Shown here in pieces: positions 17,161-25,582 of a stretch of 54,246 nt of DNA. This stretch comes from Bacteroidales bacterium. Its GTDB lineage: Bacteria > Bacteroidota > Bacteroidia > Bacteroidales > P3. Made by a program: the position numbers and the translations under genes. Location: assembly GCA_016292015.1 (NCBI GenBank), contig JAEEZY010000026.1, positions 1 through 54,246 of the forward strand, in the 5' to 3' direction. The stretch's first letter is position 1. Each line of letters begins with the position of its first letter. The notes below the pieces were generated by a model that did not search any database, had not been told where the DNA came from, and was given only the letters and a program-made list of their open reading frames with translations.

Positions 17161-18536
17161 AATACAGATTGCTCATATCTCTGTTCTTCTTTACTGCCAT
17201 GACCGCCATGGCCGACAAAGTGAAGGTGCGTATTTTCTCGACAAACACTATCACGTCGGTTACCGTGTCGTTCGACCTCGGCCAATATAACGTCTATGCA
17301 AACGACTCTGTGTTGTTGGAATCGACTCTCGGCGAAGGCGCCTCGCTCACACTCAAGCCTTCTGGTGGAAAAGTGTCTATTGCCTCTGACGGTTACAACT
17401 ACGGCATCTTCGAGAAGATACGTTTTCAGGCAACAGACACCGCTTGTATTCTATGCATAAACCCCTCCAACGTCAAGCAGCGCACCTACGAGGGTAATCT
17501 GATAGTCACTGCCACGAAGCAGAACTCGCTACTACTTATCAACGAGGTGGAATTTGAGACCTACATTGCAGGCGTGGTGCAGTCAGAAATATATGGCGAC
17601 CTTACCGACATATTCCGAGTGCAGGCCATCATCTCGCGCACATGGGCGCTCAAAAACATCAACAAACACCAGAAGGACGGCTACAACTTCTGCGACCACG
17701 TCCACTGCCAAGCTTATCATAACCGTTGCGTCCGTCCCGACATAATGCTTGGCACCATGCAGAGCAGCGGTGTTACCATTGTAGATAACGAAGGGCATCT
17801 TATCGAGACACCGTTCCACTCCAACAGCGGCGGTCAGACCGCAAACTCAGAGGATGTGTGGCGCAACGCTTTGCCCTATCTGCGTTCGGTCGAGGACACC
17901 TTCTCCTTCCGCATGCGTCAGTCTGACTGGACCAAGGTCCTCAGCAAAGACCAGTGGCTCGGCTATTTTGCAAAGAAACATAAAATCAACACGGAGGACG
18001 CCGCTGTGCGCGACTCGTTGCTATCGTTTACTCAGGTCCGTCGCAAAGCTCGCATAATGGGAGTGCCCCTTACGCGTATCCGCACCGATTTTCAGCTCAA
18101 ATCCACTTTCTTCAGCGTGGTTTACGACACCGTCAGTGGCAAGGTTACCCTCCGAGGACATGGCTACGGACACGGTGTCGGTCTCAGTCAGGAGGGCACC
18201 ATACGTATGGCACAGCTTGGCATCGCCTATGACAGTATCATCAGGCATTATTATTCAGGCGCCAGGCTTAACAGTAATCCCGACTCGCCAAAGAACTACG
18301 TGGAAAATTATATCCAGCAAATAGAGAAAATCATAGAAGACGACAAGCAGCGCACTACGCAGGTAAAGTCGAAGAAAGACGACTGGCTCGGACGCCTCTT
18401 CCGCGTGCGCGACCGCGAGGAACGCGAGGAGATCTATGACGAAAGCAAGCAGGACAACGAGACAGACTGGCAGTTCAAGTTCGGCGACGCCGACACCACA
18501 GCGACAATAAAGCAGGCTGTGCCTTTGGAGCGATAG
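17157..18536 (+). CDS. SpoIID/LytB-domain exported protein
   Basis: 459 residues from a GTG overlapping the lpxB stop. A signal peptide (RLLISLFFFTAMTAMA) precedes a SpoIID/LytB domain (about 130-380), with EFETYIAGVVQSEI, QAIISRTWAL, HSNSGGQTANSEDVW and GHGYGHGVGLSQEG. The family cleaves denuded peptidoglycan glycan strands in sporulating Firmicutes; in Bacteroidota it is an exported cell-wall protein whose substrate is not settled. The C-terminal 80 residues are highly charged and probably disordered. It is the last gene of the operon. The domain call is firm. Confidence 0.92.
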   Translation: MKYRLLISLFFFTAMTAMADKVKVRIFSTNTITSVTVSFDLGQYNVYANDSVLLESTLGEGASLTLKPSGGKVSIASDGYNYGIFEKIRFQATDTACILCINPSNVKQRTYEGNLIVTATKQNSLLLINEVEFETYIAGVVQSEIYGDLTDIFRVQAIISRTWALKNINKHQKDGYNFCDHVHCQAYHNRCVRPDIMLGTMQSSGVTIVDNEGHLIETPFHSNSGGQTANSEDVWRNALPYLRSVEDTFSFRMRQSDWTKVLSKDQWLGYFAKKHKINTEDAAVRDSLLSFTQVRRKARIMGVPLTRIRTDFQLKSTFFSVVYDTVSGKVTLRGHGYGHGVGLSQEGTIRMAQLGIAYDSIIRHYYSGARLNSNPDSPKNYVENYIQQIEKIIEDDKQRTTQVKSKKDDWLGRLFRVRDREEREEIYDESKQDNETDWQFKFGDADTTATIKQAVPLER

Positions 18537-18544
18537 TCAAAACC

Positions 18545-18649
18545 TTACTTAAGAACGACAGGCTTCTCAGCTGGTTGTATGTATCCATAGGTGGTTCCCT
18601 TGTAGTCAAAAGTACTCCTGACGTGGTCTCCAAGCTGTTTTTTCGTGGC
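18545..18649 (-). pseudogene. possible 3' gene remnant (34 codons)
   Basis: On the minus strand, after an in-frame stop, 34 codons encode a protein-like stretch including DYKGTTYGYIQPAEK and ending PVVLK before TAA. There is no start codon of the usual kind and it lies between two convergent operons. It looks like the C-terminus of a lost gene, but chance cannot be excluded. The rest of 18537-18711 shows nothing. Confidence 0.2.
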
Positions 18650-18711
18650 CTATAGGCAGTTCCTAAAAAGGTGGCAGGAAAAATATGAGAAAGGAGACTA
18701 AGAAAGATGTA

Positions 18712-19812
18712 CTACTTGGCGTAGCGGGAATAGATACCCTCCATTGTGTCAACGTTACGCTCCCAGTCGTAGAGGCGCAGTACACGTTGTCTGCCTGCGC
18801 GGCCCATAGAGATACGCAGCGACTCGTCGGAAACGAGTTTTTGGAGGGCCAGGGCGGCCGAATGGCTGTCTTCTACAGGAACGATGAAACCCGTCTCGCC
18901 GTCAGCGACGACCTCCTTGAAACCATCGGCAGCGGAAGCAACCACCGGGCACTCACAGGCCATTGCCTCGACGGCGACGACTCCGAAACTCTCCCGACGC
19001 GACAAAGAGACTGACACATCGAAGGAGGAATAGAGTGTGGGCAACTGCTCGTTGGGAATGTAACCGAGGAATTGAACCTTGTTGCTGATTCCAAGGGTGT
19101 TGCACAAAGTCTGCAGCTCTTGCCACTGCGGTCCGGTGCCGGCTATCTTCAACAGTAGGTTGCGGTCTGGAGCCATGCTGCAGAGCTCGGCAAAAGCCTT
19201 TATCAAGAGGTCAATGCCATAGACATGACGAAGGGTCTTGACGTTGCCGATGACGAACTGGTCGGATTTGGATACCGGTTGAGGGGCAAAGCGCTTGGTA
19301 TCAACACCGAATGGGGTAATGGAGATATCTTTGTCGGTGTATTTTCGAGTCTCAGCGGCCATGCAGTGGCTGGTGGAGAGTATGGTGTCGGCTTTTTTGA
19401 AAGTGTATTGGAGCAACCTACGGTAAACGGTGCCTGCGTTAGGATATTCGTAAACATCGCTGCCCCAGACAGACACAATGAAAGGGTGGAAGCCAGCCAA
19501 AGCGCCTATAAGCCCATAACTCGAGGCGTAGTGGGCATGTAGTATGTCCGGTTTAAATTCCTTGATTTTGCGCTTTGCTGCGGAGAGACCGCCAAGGTAC
19601 TGGATTTTGCCGTTAATCCACTGACGACGGCGAGAAATCTCGTCAAGGGAATATCCGCAACTGTAGATGGTGAGGTTGGGTATGCCGTCATAGGGGGTGA
19701 CATCGCTTTTGAGGAGGCCGAAGAGAAACACAGTATGTCCGCGCTGGCAAAGGGATGTGACCCAGCGCCGTGTGTGGATACTGATGATTTCGGAAAGAAT
19801 GAATATGCGCAT
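18712..19812 (-). CDS. GT4 family glycosyltransferase
   Basis: 366 residues from the ATG at 19812 (MRIFILSEI, the usual first strand). GT-B fold with HAHYASSYG in the N-terminal half and, in the C-terminal nucleotide-sugar domain, GNVKTLRHVYGIDLLIKAF, GTGPQWQEL and the ESFGVVAVEAMACECPVVAS motif with its conserved glutamates. It transfers a sugar from an activated donor during surface polysaccharide assembly; donor and acceptor cannot be read from the sequence. Last gene of the leftward operon, 8 bp after the preceding glycosyltransferase. A longer frame to 19875 has no support. Confidence 0.92.
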   Translation of the reverse strand: MRIFILSEIISIHTRRWVTSLCQRGHTVFLFGLLKSDVTPYDGIPNLTIYSCGYSLDEISRRRQWINGKIQYLGGLSAAKRKIKEFKPDILHAHYASSYGLIGALAGFHPFIVSVWGSDVYEYPNAGTVYRRLLQYTFKKADTILSTSHCMAAETRKYTDKDISITPFGVDTKRFAPQPVSKSDQFVIGNVKTLRHVYGIDLLIKAFAELCSMAPDRNLLLKIAGTGPQWQELQTLCNTLGISNKVQFLGYIPNEQLPTLYSSFDVSVSLSRRESFGVVAVEAMACECPVVASAADGFKEVVADGETGFIVPVEDSHSAALALQKLVSDESLRISMGRAGRQRVLRLYDWERNVDTMEGIYSRYAK

Positions 19813-19820
19813 ACCTATGG

Positions 19821-20930
19821 TTATTTGTTTATTCTGGTCAAAGAGTCTGCAACTTGTCTGGCACGAGCCTGCCATGTGTTAGAGGATGCGATAGCTTGCA
19901 TCTTTTCGCGGCAGGATGCAAGCAATTCGGGCCGGGCCGTCAAGGTGGTCAGGGAGGCTCGCACAGAGTCCACAGAGTCGTCGCACACAACCCCTACTCT
20001 GTTGCGTTCTATGAACGAACCAGTCCAAGTACACGATGGAGCGAATACGGGCATGGCGTAGCCCATCGTGTCGAAAAGCTTGTAGGGCACTGCAAACTGG
20101 GTATAGTCGTTGGTGAAAAACATGGCGAACAAATCGGCCTGAGCATAGAGTCCGTCAAGGTCCGCGCCATATTTGTGCACTATGTTGATATTGTCAGCCA
20201 TAAGTGGGGTGTAGTCGCTGGAAACAGCTTTCCAGTCGTCGGGGCGGCAGCACACAGTGAGCGACACATTTGGAGTCTGCGACACGGCTCTGAAAAGGGT
20301 GCGCATGTCGTAGATACCACCGATACCACCGATGTAAAGCAGTCTCAATCGTCCGTCGAAAACATGGGGATTTATTGGATGAATATCACAACCCGCTGGC
20401 AGTTCCTCCACCTTGCGAGGGAAAGAGAAAGGTATGTGCTGCAACATCTCTAACGAAGGAAGAAAGAGCATGTCGAGCAACTTGACGTATTGGGAAAGGT
20501 CGTAGCGGTAGAAATATTTGGCAACTCGCTGCTTGAAGTCTTTGTTTTTGTTGATGAAACACCAATGGATGTCGCGATAAAAAAGTCCGATGGGTATGCC
20601 ATTGCGCTTGCAGAATGAGAAGAAAGGGAAGTCGAGACATGGATGGGTAGGCATGTGGTGGCTCTCCGTAAGCAACGTTGGCATCGTAGATGATTCGCTG
20701 TAAAGGAAATCGTACTTTACTCCATTACGGATATTGCGTTTGATGGCGGTAATACAGCGCTTGCGCTCGGCGGCGCAGCCTTCGACAACGTCAACGGAAT
20801 AACCAATGTCACGGAAAGCCTGCTGCAACTTCATCGGACGTATCTGACTGGCAGAGTGCAGCGATGGGTCGAGCTGCAAAGGGACATGGAATATCATTCG
20901 CGCAGAAGCGCTGGCGTTCGATTCGGTCAT
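19821..20930 (-). CDS. glycosyltransferase, GT-B type
   Basis: 369 residues. The ATG at 20930 overlaps the stop of the flippase gene as ATGA, which fixes the start; the frame is open for another 166 codons upstream but only as a shadow of the flippase. The C-terminal half has the GT4-like features LLYIGGIGGIYDMRTL, AQADLFAMFF and YKLFDTMGYAMPVFA. It probably adds one sugar of the repeat unit in the cytoplasm. Specificity is unknown. Confidence 0.88.
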   Translation of the reverse strand: MTESNASASARMIFHVPLQLDPSLHSASQIRPMKLQQAFRDIGYSVDVVEGCAAERKRCITAIKRNIRNGVKYDFLYSESSTMPTLLTESHHMPTHPCLDFPFFSFCKRNGIPIGLFYRDIHWCFINKNKDFKQRVAKYFYRYDLSQYVKLLDMLFLPSLEMLQHIPFSFPRKVEELPAGCDIHPINPHVFDGRLRLLYIGGIGGIYDMRTLFRAVSQTPNVSLTVCCRPDDWKAVSSDYTPLMADNINIVHKYGADLDGLYAQADLFAMFFTNDYTQFAVPYKLFDTMGYAMPVFAPSCTWTGSFIERNRVGVVCDDSVDSVRASLTTLTARPELLASCREKMQAIASSNTWQARARQVADSLTRINK

Positions 20931-22369
20931 TTTATGTGTTGTTGAAAGATATAACCCTTTAATTCCATGATGAATGGACGGTTGAAGAACCAATAGATGG
21001 CGAGATAAACAATACCAAACAGAGCAATCAAGGCAAGGCGTAGGTAGAAGTTGTCCAGGAAATGCAAGGGAAAAGCAGACAGGCCGGCAGCCAGAATTGC
21101 AGCCACGAAGGAAAAGGCTATGGCACCGAGATACTGTCTCAGAGGCAACTGTATCATCTTGTAAACCATCATACGCCAATAAGCGACCATGAAGACCGCA
21201 GCGAGGGCAACCTGAACGTAGGCGAGAAGTTGGATGTTGTAGAGGCAGGCCACATAAGTGGCTGCAAACGTGAAGACGACACGGATGAGGGTCCAATAGA
21301 AGCCCAAATCTGTGCGTCCCAGCGAGACCATGAGGATGGAAGCGGGATTGCCAATCGACTGAAAGAAGCCCCAGAGAGAGAGGACACGGACAAACCACGC
21401 CACCGCCAGCTTGTCCTGACCATAGCACAACAACGTCAGAGGGTCGGCAAAGACGAACAGGATGGCAAAGACGGGCACATTCAAGAAGGATAGGATGCTG
21501 AGAATCTTTTTATAGGAAATCCGCATGCGTTCCTTGTCGTCCTGGAACTTGGCGAAAGCGGGAGCTGCAACAGAGGTGATCATGGGGTTTATGACCTGGA
21601 CAACCTTCATCACCAGTTCTTTGGCAAGGTTATAGACACCGAGAAGCTCTTGGCCGAAGAAGCGGCCGATAAGGAAGATGTCGGCCTTTGCTGCCATATA
21701 ATCAATCACCTGCATACCAAGCTGATAGCTACCAATCTTGAAGAGGTCGGTGATTTCGGAGGGCTTGAAATGGAACATTATGCGGTATGTCCGCAAACCG
21801 GAAACGGCATAGGTGCCCTGCATGACAACAACCTGCAGGAGTGTGCCGTAAACTATGCTGTAAACTCCTAAGCCTTTGACGGCGAGAAACACAGTGACCG
21901 CCGCACCGAGGAGAGTGCTGACGATGCTGACGATGGATATAAACTTGAAATCGAGCTCTTTGGACTTGAATGTAAAGAACATCTTGCCAAAAGATGAGAT
22001 GATGAGCTGAAGTCCTATCAGGGGAATTATCTTGTTTAGCTCAGGCTCGTGGTAGTAGGTGGCAACCAACGGCGTAGCTGCACACAGGATAGCATAGACG
22101 ATGCAACTGAGGATGAGATTGAGCCAGAAGACAGAGGAATACTGCTTGCGCGATATGTCCTGCTTGTGGATGAGCCCGGTGGCCAGGCCCATGTTGGCGA
22201 ATATCTCGGTGAAGCCAAGCACCATGGTTGCAAGAGCCAGAAGTCCGAAATCGCTCTTTGAGATAAAACGAGCCACAATGAATAGCTTCAACATCTGGAG
22301 GAGAGCCACGGTGGCGGTTCCCACACCGTTCCATTTCACGCCTCCTACGGCTTGCTCTTTCAGCGACAT
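20927..22369 (-). CDS. Wzx-like polysaccharide flippase
   Basis: 480 residues with about 12-14 membrane segments, of the polysaccharide biosynthesis/MATE-related superfamily. The start SLKEQAVGGVKWNGVGT is typical of Bacteroidota lipopolysaccharide biosynthesis flippases. It would move lipid-linked repeat units across the inner membrane. It overlaps the polymerase gene upstream by 10 bp and the glycosyltransferase downstream by 4 bp. A GGAG-type ribosome site is visible ahead of the ATG. Confidence 0.93.
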   Translation of the reverse strand: MSLKEQAVGGVKWNGVGTATVALLQMLKLFIVARFISKSDFGLLALATMVLGFTEIFANMGLATGLIHKQDISRKQYSSVFWLNLILSCIVYAILCAATPLVATYYHEPELNKIIPLIGLQLIISSFGKMFFTFKSKELDFKFISIVSIVSTLLGAAVTVFLAVKGLGVYSIVYGTLLQVVVMQGTYAVSGLRTYRIMFHFKPSEITDLFKIGSYQLGMQVIDYMAAKADIFLIGRFFGQELLGVYNLAKELVMKVVQVINPMITSVAAPAFAKFQDDKERMRISYKKILSILSFLNVPVFAILFVFADPLTLLCYGQDKLAVAWFVRVLSLWGFFQSIGNPASILMVSLGRTDLGFYWTLIRVVFTFAATYVACLYNIQLLAYVQVALAAVFMVAYWRMMVYKMIQLPLRQYLGAIAFSFVAAILAAGLSAFPLHFLDNFYLRLALIALFGIVYLAIYWFFNRPFIMELKGYIFQQHIK

Positions 22370-23535
22370 AAGGGGGCTCCTTTCCTATTGTTGTCCACAT
22401 GACAGGCGTAGCAGACAATGAACACAAACGACAGATACTGCCCCCAGAGAAACAGCGACGAACTGGGGGAAAAAAGAAGGAAAAGATAGAACAGGGGGAG
22501 GATCCAGAACTCATTGCGTCCGGCACGGGCCATTGTACGCATAATATAGGCTATCAAGAGGATGTAGGCCAGGAATGGAACAAGACCAGATGTAAGAAGT
22601 ATCTGAAAAAGATACGAATGGGTGTTTGTGAGCCCATGGAAGAGGTCACGGTTGTCTTGTAGCGAGAAGTAGTAACGGTCGCCCCAAATGCCAAAGCCAA
22701 GTCCGTAGGAGTCAAATAACGACTCAAAAGCTCCGGCATAGAGATGAAAACGATATGCGAGCGTATTATCAGAAACGAGCAGATATATTCCTAATGCAAC
22801 TACGAGTACTGCTACTACAGACATTACTTTCCAATACCGCTTAAGCCAACCACGGAACATAAAAAGCAGAAACAATGCCTCGACGACAATGGCTGTGCGG
22901 CAAGCAGACAGGACAAATACCACCGTCGCCATGACGATAAGTGCAATGTCAACCCATACCTTAGCGCTGGAAATCATATTCCTGCGATAAGAAAGACAAT
23001 AAAGCAATGACAACGCAACCAGAACAGCATAATCGTTGGGATTGTAGCTTAACCCGCTTGCCGTCCGAACAGGAATAGACAAAGCTGCAGATGCCGGCAA
23101 GTGCCATCCCGTAGCGAATTCGATGCAGCCTAAAACACACATGGCTGCAATGTATGCTGTATTCAAAAGGTAGAACAGCCGCAACGACTGAGTGCTGTCA
23201 AATAATGCAAATGTCAACAAACTATAGATAAACAGGCCGATAATCACGAAGTCAATGAAACCACTGTCGGATGCGAACGTCGTGTAAGGAAACGTCATGA
23301 CAAAAGTCAGGACGGAGTAAACCAGGAAATAAAGCAAAGTGAAATAGTAAACCTTTGACTGCCGGGAATGGTGTATAAAAAGCAGGATACCGACAGCAAA
23401 GAGAGACATCACCCGTATCAACACCAGCTTGTGCGAGAACAAAAACAAATAGCCAGCGCCCCACGCAGACAAGCACAGCAATGTCAAAAGAATATTCAAG
23501 ACAATGGTGCGATATCTACTCTCGGCAAGATTCAT
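22360..23535 (-). CDS. O-antigen polymerase/ligase-like membrane protein (first of two)
   Basis: 391 residues with about ten membrane segments and a large loop before the last ones (GLGFGIWGDRYYFSLQDNRD, then HGLTNTHSYLFQILLTSG). The G-x-G-x-WGDR and TH-S pattern is that of the Wzy_C/O-antigen ligase family. It would polymerise repeat units or attach them on the periplasmic side. It overlaps the Wzz-like gene by 20 bp. A second protein of the same general family lies at 25583 in the divergent operon. Confidence 0.85.
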   Translation of the reverse strand: MNLAESRYRTIVLNILLTLLCLSAWGAGYLFLFSHKLVLIRVMSLFAVGILLFIHHSRQSKVYYFTLLYFLVYSVLTFVMTFPYTTFASDSGFIDFVIIGLFIYSLLTFALFDSTQSLRLFYLLNTAYIAAMCVLGCIEFATGWHLPASAALSIPVRTASGLSYNPNDYAVLVALSLLYCLSYRRNMISSAKVWVDIALIVMATVVFVLSACRTAIVVEALFLLFMFRGWLKRYWKVMSVVAVLVVALGIYLLVSDNTLAYRFHLYAGAFESLFDSYGLGFGIWGDRYYFSLQDNRDLFHGLTNTHSYLFQILLTSGLVPFLAYILLIAYIMRTMARAGRNEFWILPLFYLFLLFSPSSSLFLWGQYLSFVFIVCYACHVDNNRKGAPLCR

Positions 23536-24187
23536 CTTTACGGTTTTTGAGATTCGATATCAACAGACAGAAAGCTGCTGCAATACAAAATGAGAATACT
23601 ATGGATAGCAACAGAGTGACAACAAAACGATGAGCCTTGGGAGACGAGGCCACATAGGGCTGGTCAACGATGTCTGTGACGAAAACAGTATTTATTTCAT
23701 CCCAATGATAATCAGGCACTTTAGCTTCAATCAAGCTTCCCCCAGAAGCCCTCTCCAAGATGGATGAGGGATACTCGTCATAAGTTCTTTTCAGCAAGGC
23801 CACCGCATAGGACATCAGACGAAGCCCTGCGGCAGTATCATCGACATATAAATGCAGAAACATTGTGTGTTGAGGAGTCTCGTAGAACTTATAACAGCGG
23901 TTAAAATTGTCCTCGGACAACATATTCTGCGAGGCTGCCATCATTTTTCTTTTGAAATCCTCGCTTCCAAGTATCCGACGCATCTTATAGCACGGATTTA
24001 TTGACGACTGCAATGTTTCGGTTGAAACCATCTGTACAGGATAAACCTCAGAGACAATGTCGCTATGCAGATAGGTCGGGACAGTGAGAATCCTTGTAAC
24101 AAAAACAATCGCGGCCAAGCAAAAACCAATGATGAAAAACAACTTTGACTTGAAAACGGACAGTATGGAATATCCTGCGTCGGTCAT
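23516..24187 (-). CDS. Wzz-like chain-length determinant (short)
   Basis: 223 residues from the ATG at 24187; a GTG at 24214 would add nine residues. There is one helix near the N-terminus (about 22-42) and one near the C-terminus (about 188-212), with a periplasmic helical region between, which is the Wzz topology. The sequence is divergent and short; the usual Pro-rich stretch at the second helix is not obvious. First gene of the leftward operon, next to the polymerase, which supports a role in chain length. Confidence rests on topology and context. Confidence 0.65.
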   Translation of the reverse strand: MTDAGYSILSVFKSKLFFIIGFCLAAIVFVTRILTVPTYLHSDIVSEVYPVQMVSTETLQSSINPCYKMRRILGSEDFKRKMMAASQNMLSEDNFNRCYKFYETPQHTMFLHLYVDDTAAGLRLMSYAVALLKRTYDEYPSSILERASGGSLIEAKVPDYHWDEINTVFVTDIVDQPYVASSPKAHRFVVTLLLSIVFSFCIAAAFCLLISNLKNRKDESCRE

Positions 24188-24284
24188 TTTTAGAAAAGGT
24201 AATATTTTGCACACATGAATTACGACCTACTGATGTCTCTCGCGATGTATTCGATTTTGGTCATCATTATTATTTTAACGTTTT

Positions 24285-24293
24285 GCAAAGATA
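24285..24293 (-). promoter_or_regulatory. -7 box of the leftward polysaccharide operon
   Basis: On the minus strand TATCTTTGC matches TAnnTTTG, giving a leader of about 90 bp before the ATG at 24187. Confidence 0.55.
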
Positions 24294-24387
24294 CTAATTT
24301 TATCAATAACGTTGTCTAATGATTGATTTTTTCATGTTTTTCAGGCTTTGGTAACCATCTGTTATACAAAATGATGTAGGTTATTGG

Positions 24388-24420
24388 TTTTGGTCCCCTT
24401 TTGGTCCCCTTTTCATCCCC
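24388..24420 (+). repeat. 11-bp tandem repeat, three units
   Basis: TTTTGGTCCCC twice, then TTTTCATCCCC, with a further TTTT after it. It lies within the divergent promoter region. Confidence 0.8.
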
Positions 24421-24599
24421 TTTTGTGTGAGGCTATATTATCGCCAACGCAGGGCCAACGAGAAACCGAGGATGCAACGTGCCAACGGCCTTGAATTGTG
24501 GATGCGTTGAGGGCATACGGATGCCGTTAGGAATAAGCATATAGGAACCGGGCACGGACAAGGAAGAACAACATAATACGATTTTAGAAAATTAATTCG

Positions 24600-24608
24600 T
24601 ACTTTTGC
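24600..24608 (+). promoter_or_regulatory. -7 box of the rightward polysaccharide operon
   Basis: TACTTTTGC matches TAnnTTTG. Its last base is only 4 bp before the ATG at 24613, so the predicted transcript would have almost no leader. Confidence 0.55.
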
Positions 24609-24612
24609 AAAC

Positions 24613-25572
24613 ATGATGTACGCAATAGCCGCCGCTGTAATTATCGCAGCCGAGCTTATTTATTTCGCCATAGCCAAACATTTTGGCATAATGGACTGCC
24701 CGAACGAACGGAGTTCGCACACACGTCCCACGTTGCTGGGTGGCGGTGTGGTGTTTTTTATCTCAATCCTATGCTATTCACTATTTCATCATCTGGCATA
24801 CCCGTGGTTTCTTCTTGCGACGGCCATGCTGGCGGTGATATGTTTTGTTGACGACCTTCATCCGTTGCCCAGCTTGCTGCGCATGGCTGTGCAATTTGCC
24901 GCCACACTGCTGGTGCTCTTCCAGTTTCAGGTGTTCGACCTTGCTGTGTGGAAAATCGTTATGGTGATGATTATAGCCGTCGGCACGGTCAACATCTACA
25001 ACTTCATGGACGGGGTGAACGGGATGCTTGCAGCCTATTCGCTTGTAGTTCTCTCAACATTGGCATTTGTCAACATTAACGTGTCGCCATTTGTTGATCA
25101 AGATATTATCTGGTTTGCAATCATGGCGGTGGTGGTCTTTGGATTTTTCAACTTCCGCAAAAAGGCTTACTGTTTTTCGGGCGACGTGGGCAGTGTGGTG
25201 ATGGGCGCACTGGTGCTGTTTTTGCTGGGTAGGCTTGTCCAAGCCACACCAACCGGAAAGGTGGAACTGGGATACCTGGTGTTTATCGGCGTATATCTTG
25301 CCGACGGAGGCTTTACGATCTTGAAGCGCATGCTGCGCGGAGAGAACGTACTGCTGCCGCATAGAGAACATCTATACGAAACGCTTTGCAACGAGTGCAA
25401 GATACCGCACCTGTATGTTTCGTTGGGTTATGCTTTGGCACAACTGGTTATCAACGCCTTGTTCTTTGTATTCCCCGACCATACACTGTATGCCGTATGT
25501 GTCGCCGTAGTGCTGCTTCTCTGCTACAGCGCCTTTTTCTATTACATAAAGCATCATTCGCCACAAAAATGA
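24613..25572 (+). CDS. WecA-like sugar-1-phosphate transferase (MraY family)
   Basis: Transfers a HexNAc-1-phosphate, probably GlcNAc or a derivative, to undecaprenyl phosphate, the first step of repeat-unit assembly. 319 residues, about ten helices. Family motifs: DCPNERSSH near the start, FVDDLH (the catalytic Asp pair), NIYNFMDGVNG, FSGDVGS and LPHREHLYE near the C-terminus. First gene of the rightward operon, 10 bp before the next one. The UDP-GlcNAc3NA-type genes downstream suggest the sugars being assembled. Confidence 0.93.
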   Translation: MMYAIAAAVIIAAELIYFAIAKHFGIMDCPNERSSHTRPTLLGGGVVFFISILCYSLFHHLAYPWFLLATAMLAVICFVDDLHPLPSLLRMAVQFAATLLVLFQFQVFDLAVWKIVMVMIIAVGTVNIYNFMDGVNGMLAAYSLVVLSTLAFVNINVSPFVDQDIIWFAIMAVVVFGFFNFRKKAYCFSGDVGSVVMGALVLFLLGRLVQATPTGKVELGYLVFIGVYLADGGFTILKRMLRGENVLLPHREHLYETLCNECKIPHLYVSLGYALAQLVINALFFVFPDHTLYAVCVAVVLLLCYSAFFYYIKHHSPQK

Positions 25573-25582
25573 GAGGTCGGTT

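Larger units (their letters stand above)
24188..24612. promoter_or_regulatory. divergent promoter region of the polysaccharide locus
   Basis: This 425-bp gap separates the two operons. It holds a minus-strand -7 box (24285-24293), a plus-strand -7 box (24600-24608), three 11-bp tandem units (24388-24420) and three GCCAACG words (24443, 24454, 24481). No gene is seen in it. The spacing leaves room for an antiterminator-type leader on the leftward transcript, but no specific element is recognisable. Confidence 0.5.

Noticed and set aside
20931..21428. 166-codon N-terminal extension of the glycosyltransferase at 19821-20930
   Set aside because: The extension lies within the flippase gene in another frame, and the ATGA overlap fixes the start at 20930.
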